In this document: positions 63,074 to 64,000 of the stretch, in pieces | Layout: every line of letters starts with the position of its first letter | Position numbering within the stretch: position 1 is the first letter of the stretch | Assembly: GCA_025055675.1 (NCBI GenBank) | Contig: JANWWT010000002.1 | Coordinates: 1 to 64,000 of the forward strand | Reading direction: 5' to 3' | Length of the DNA: 64,000 nucleotides | Origin: Pseudanabaenaceae cyanobacterium SKYG29 | GTDB taxonomy: Bacteria; Cyanobacteriota; Cyanobacteriia; Pseudanabaenales; Pseudanabaenaceae | Notes under the pieces: model-generated | Database searches by the model: none | What the model saw: the letters and a program-made list of their open reading frames with translations, nothing else | What the model was told of the DNA's origin: nothing | Made by a program: the position numbers and the translations under genes

Positions 63074-64000
63074 ATGAATTCCTACCGCAGTCATGCCAAA
63101 CCTATCCCCATGGGGGTCATAGGGGTAGGCAATATGGGGCAACACCATGCCAGGGTTTTGAGTCTCCTCAAGGATGTGGATTTGGTAGGTGTGGCGGACA
63201 TAAATGTCGATCGGGGCTTAGATACAGCCAGCAAGTATCGGGTGCGGTTTTTTGAGGATTATCGAGAATTGTTGCCCCTGGTGGATGCGGTGTGTATTGC
63301 TGTCCCCACTAGACTCCATCATGAAGTGGGTATGACCTGTCTAAAAGCGGGAGTGCACGTCCTGATTGAGAAACCAATTGCCGCTACCATTGCTGAGGCG
63401 GAATCCCTAGTCAATACAGCCGCAGAAACCGATCGGATTTTACAGGTGGGGCACATTGAAAGATTCAATCCCGCTTTTCAAGAGTTAGCAAAGGTGTTAA
63501 AGGGGGAGACAGTATTAGCGATCGAAGCCCATCGCCTCAGTCCCTACTCCCACCGCGCCAACGATGTGTCCGTGGTGTTTGACCTAATGATCCACGACAT
63601 TGACCTCTTGTTAGAATTAGTGCCAGGGCAGATTACTAGACTCAGTGCCAACGGTAACCACGTCTCTGGGTCGGGCTTTTTAGACTATGTGACCGCCACG
63701 ATCGCCTTTGATAACGGGGTAATCGCCACGCTCACCGCCAGCAAAGTCACCCATCGCAAGCAGAGACGGATTGTTGCCCACTGCAAAAACTCCCTTACGG
63801 AGGCGGATTTCCTCAACAATGAGATTTTAATTCACCGCCAAACTGTTACTGCCAATGCGGATTACAGTCAGGTACTCTATCGTCGCGATGGGCTGATTGA
63901 GAAGGTCTATACCAGCAACATTGAACCTCTCTATGCTGAATTGGAGCACTTTGCAGCCTGTGTGCGGGGGGGGAAGCAACCTTCTGTGGGAGGAACACAA
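63074..64000 (+). CDS. Gfo/Idh/MocA family oxidoreductase (3' end outside the window)
   Basis: The frame is open from the ATG to the last base, 309 codons. It starts MGVIGVGNMGQHHARVLS (GxGxxG NAD(P) loop), continues ADINVDRG, then GVHVLIEKPIAATIAEAESL with the catalytic EKP lysine, and DLMIHDIDLLLEL with the conserved histidine. These are the marks of Gfo/Idh/MocA sugar or inositol dehydrogenases and of UDP-sugar oxidoreductases. The substrate is unknown. GAGG precedes the start. The gene is missing only its C-terminal part, of unknown length. Confidence 0.85.
   Translation, partial: MNSYRSHAKPIPMGVIGVGNMGQHHARVLSLLKDVDLVGVADINVDRGLDTASKYRVRFFEDYRELLPLVDAVCIAVPTRLHHEVGMTCLKAGVHVLIEKPIAATIAEAESLVNTAAETDRILQVGHIERFNPAFQELAKVLKGETVLAIEAHRLSPYSHRANDVSVVFDLMIHDIDLLLELVPGQITRLSANGNHVSGSGFLDYVTATIAFDNGVIATLTASKVTHRKQRRIVAHCKNSLTEADFLNNEILIHRQTVTANADYSQVLYRRDGLIEKVYTSNIEPLYAELEHFAACVRGGKQPSVGGTQ

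Noticed and set aside
1-64000. CRISPR arrays, insertion sequences, prophage or defence systems
   Set aside because: No regularly spaced repeats, transposase-like, integrase-like, restriction or Cas-like proteins were seen.

Overview
The window is chromosomal DNA from a cyanobacterium. The evidence is the gene content: a DnaE alpha subunit that stops inside a split intein, DnaK and FtsH of cyanobacterial type, a Ycf46-type AAA ATPase, a CRR7-like small protein, several protein families largely confined to cyanobacteria (DUF1517, DUF3119, DUF3177, DUF3352), a PatA-like response regulator, and very frequent CGATCG, the core of the cyanobacterial HIP1 repeat. The genus cannot be fixed from this window. 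Genes are tightly packed, often overlapping by 4 bases and sometimes running into one another tail to tail. I saw no insertion sequence, CRISPR array, rRNA or tRNA.

Layout. 0-2.9 kb holds the end of a methyltransferase gene, a DUF29 gene and an AT-rich glycosyltransferase/FkbM-methyltransferase fusion that looks acquired. 2.9-7.3 kb is a six-gene minus-strand run: hisD, a membrane protein, thyX, a coiled-coil protein, a secreted protein and gpsA. 7.4-13.4 kb carries a peptide-type ABC permease, a fructosamine-kinase-like protein, a GmhB-like phosphatase, an acyl-activating enzyme and a DUF1517 protein. 13.4-14.3 kb is a mostly empty gap with possible gene remnants. 14.3-19.9 kb holds dnaE-N with its intein half, an M16-like protein without the catalytic motif, and ftsH. 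20-25.9 kb is a plus-strand run from dnaK through ndk to a class V aminotransferase and a TPR-like protein. 25.9-37.1 kb is housekeeping and conserved cyanobacterial genes (M48 protease, cysteine synthase, bestrophin channel, cobK, coaX, rpmF).

The most distinctive block is 37.2-42.0 kb. An AT-rich control region full of inverted repeats is followed by four genes 1-2 bases apart that match mysA-mysB-mysC-mysD, the pathway from sedoheptulose 7-phosphate through 4-deoxygadusol and mycosporine-glycine to a disubstituted mycosporine-like amino acid sunscreen. 42.3-47.2 kb has an FKBP isomerase, a PHP phosphoesterase, a GH10-like secreted protein, rpsR-rpmG, an RDD protein and a PatA-like regulator. 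47.7-53.9 kb has a copper-type P-ATPase, then an HlyD-type adaptor overlapping a cellulose-synthase-like enzyme with a PilZ domain, then a stand-alone receiver domain. This is probably an exopolysaccharide synthesis and export module under cyclic-di-GMP control.

53.9-64 kb carries nadE, a multi-sensor histidine kinase, a membrane protein whose linker contains a 21-base tandem repeat, ycf46, a YqgF-like nuclease, a metallo-beta-lactamase-fold hydrolase, a CRR7-like gene and the start of a Gfo/Idh/MocA oxidoreductase that runs off the window. All functions are assigned by reading the protein sequences against remembered families. No database search was possible.
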